29,039 nt of DNA from Haplomitrium mnioides. Its lineage: Eukaryota; Marchantiophyta; Haplomitriopsida; Calobryales. Below, in pieces: positions 29,039 through 29,039 of this stretch (within the stretch, counting starts at the first letter, position 1; the number at the start of each line of letters is the position of its first letter). Below the pieces are notes generated by a model. It made no database searches. It was given only the letters and a program-made list of their open reading frames with translations, and was not told the origin of the DNA. The position numbers and the translations under genes are program-made. Location: assembly GCA_049999725.1 (NCBI GenBank), contig JBNGIS010010627.1, positions 1 to 29,039 of the forward strand. The letters are read 5' to 3'.

Positions 29039-29039
29039 G

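Overview
The window looks like nuclear DNA of a land plant, more likely a seedless plant (fern, lycophyte or bryophyte) or another large repeat-rich genome than a crop-type angiosperm. Reasons: AT-rich sequence, spliceosomal introns with GT/AG borders, plant-type Ty1/copia and Ty3/gypsy retrotransposons in advanced decay, and long gene-poor AT-rich stretches. The exact lineage cannot be fixed from the sequence. A run of exactly 100 N at 19537-19636 is a scaffold gap, so the order and distance of the left and right parts are not proven.

Layout. 1-9193 (+): a decayed Ty3/gypsy element with gag (two CCHC knuckles), aspartic protease, a C5-cytosine DNA methyltransferase domain between protease and reverse transcriptase, RT/RNase H with a deletion over the catalytic site, integrase, and a PHD finger at the integrase C-terminus. 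A 3' LTR follows, then a second LTR start (9195-9367) that abuts the next gene. 9371-13605 (-): a four-exon pseudogene for a two-part protein, an N-terminal ParB/sulfiredoxin-like domain and a C-terminal beta-class amino DNA methyltransferase (motif IV DIPYG before motif I). Its two largest introns carry arrays of a 24-bp palindromic repeat. 13990-18299 (+): a broken gene diverging from the methyltransferase, of a family I match to DUF7869 (transposase-like acidic-residue pattern, inference), with an 879-bp intron that carries related palindromes. After the gap come a Ty3/gypsy remnant on the minus strand (20180-22900), a 5'-truncated Ty1/copia element on the minus strand (23197-27620) whose RT is split by a 36-bp minisatellite, a 37-bp repeat array (27931-28265), and at the right edge a second, better preserved copy of the methyltransferase last exon (28465-29038, -).

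How it fits together. Two unrelated kinds of DNA methyltransferase sit in one repeat-rich region. One rides in a retrotransposon together with a chromatin-reader finger; the other is an intron-bearing, repeated gene in head-to-head order with a transposase-like gene. Most open frames are interrupted, so in this window these are mainly fossils; only the right-edge methyltransferase exon is nearly intact.
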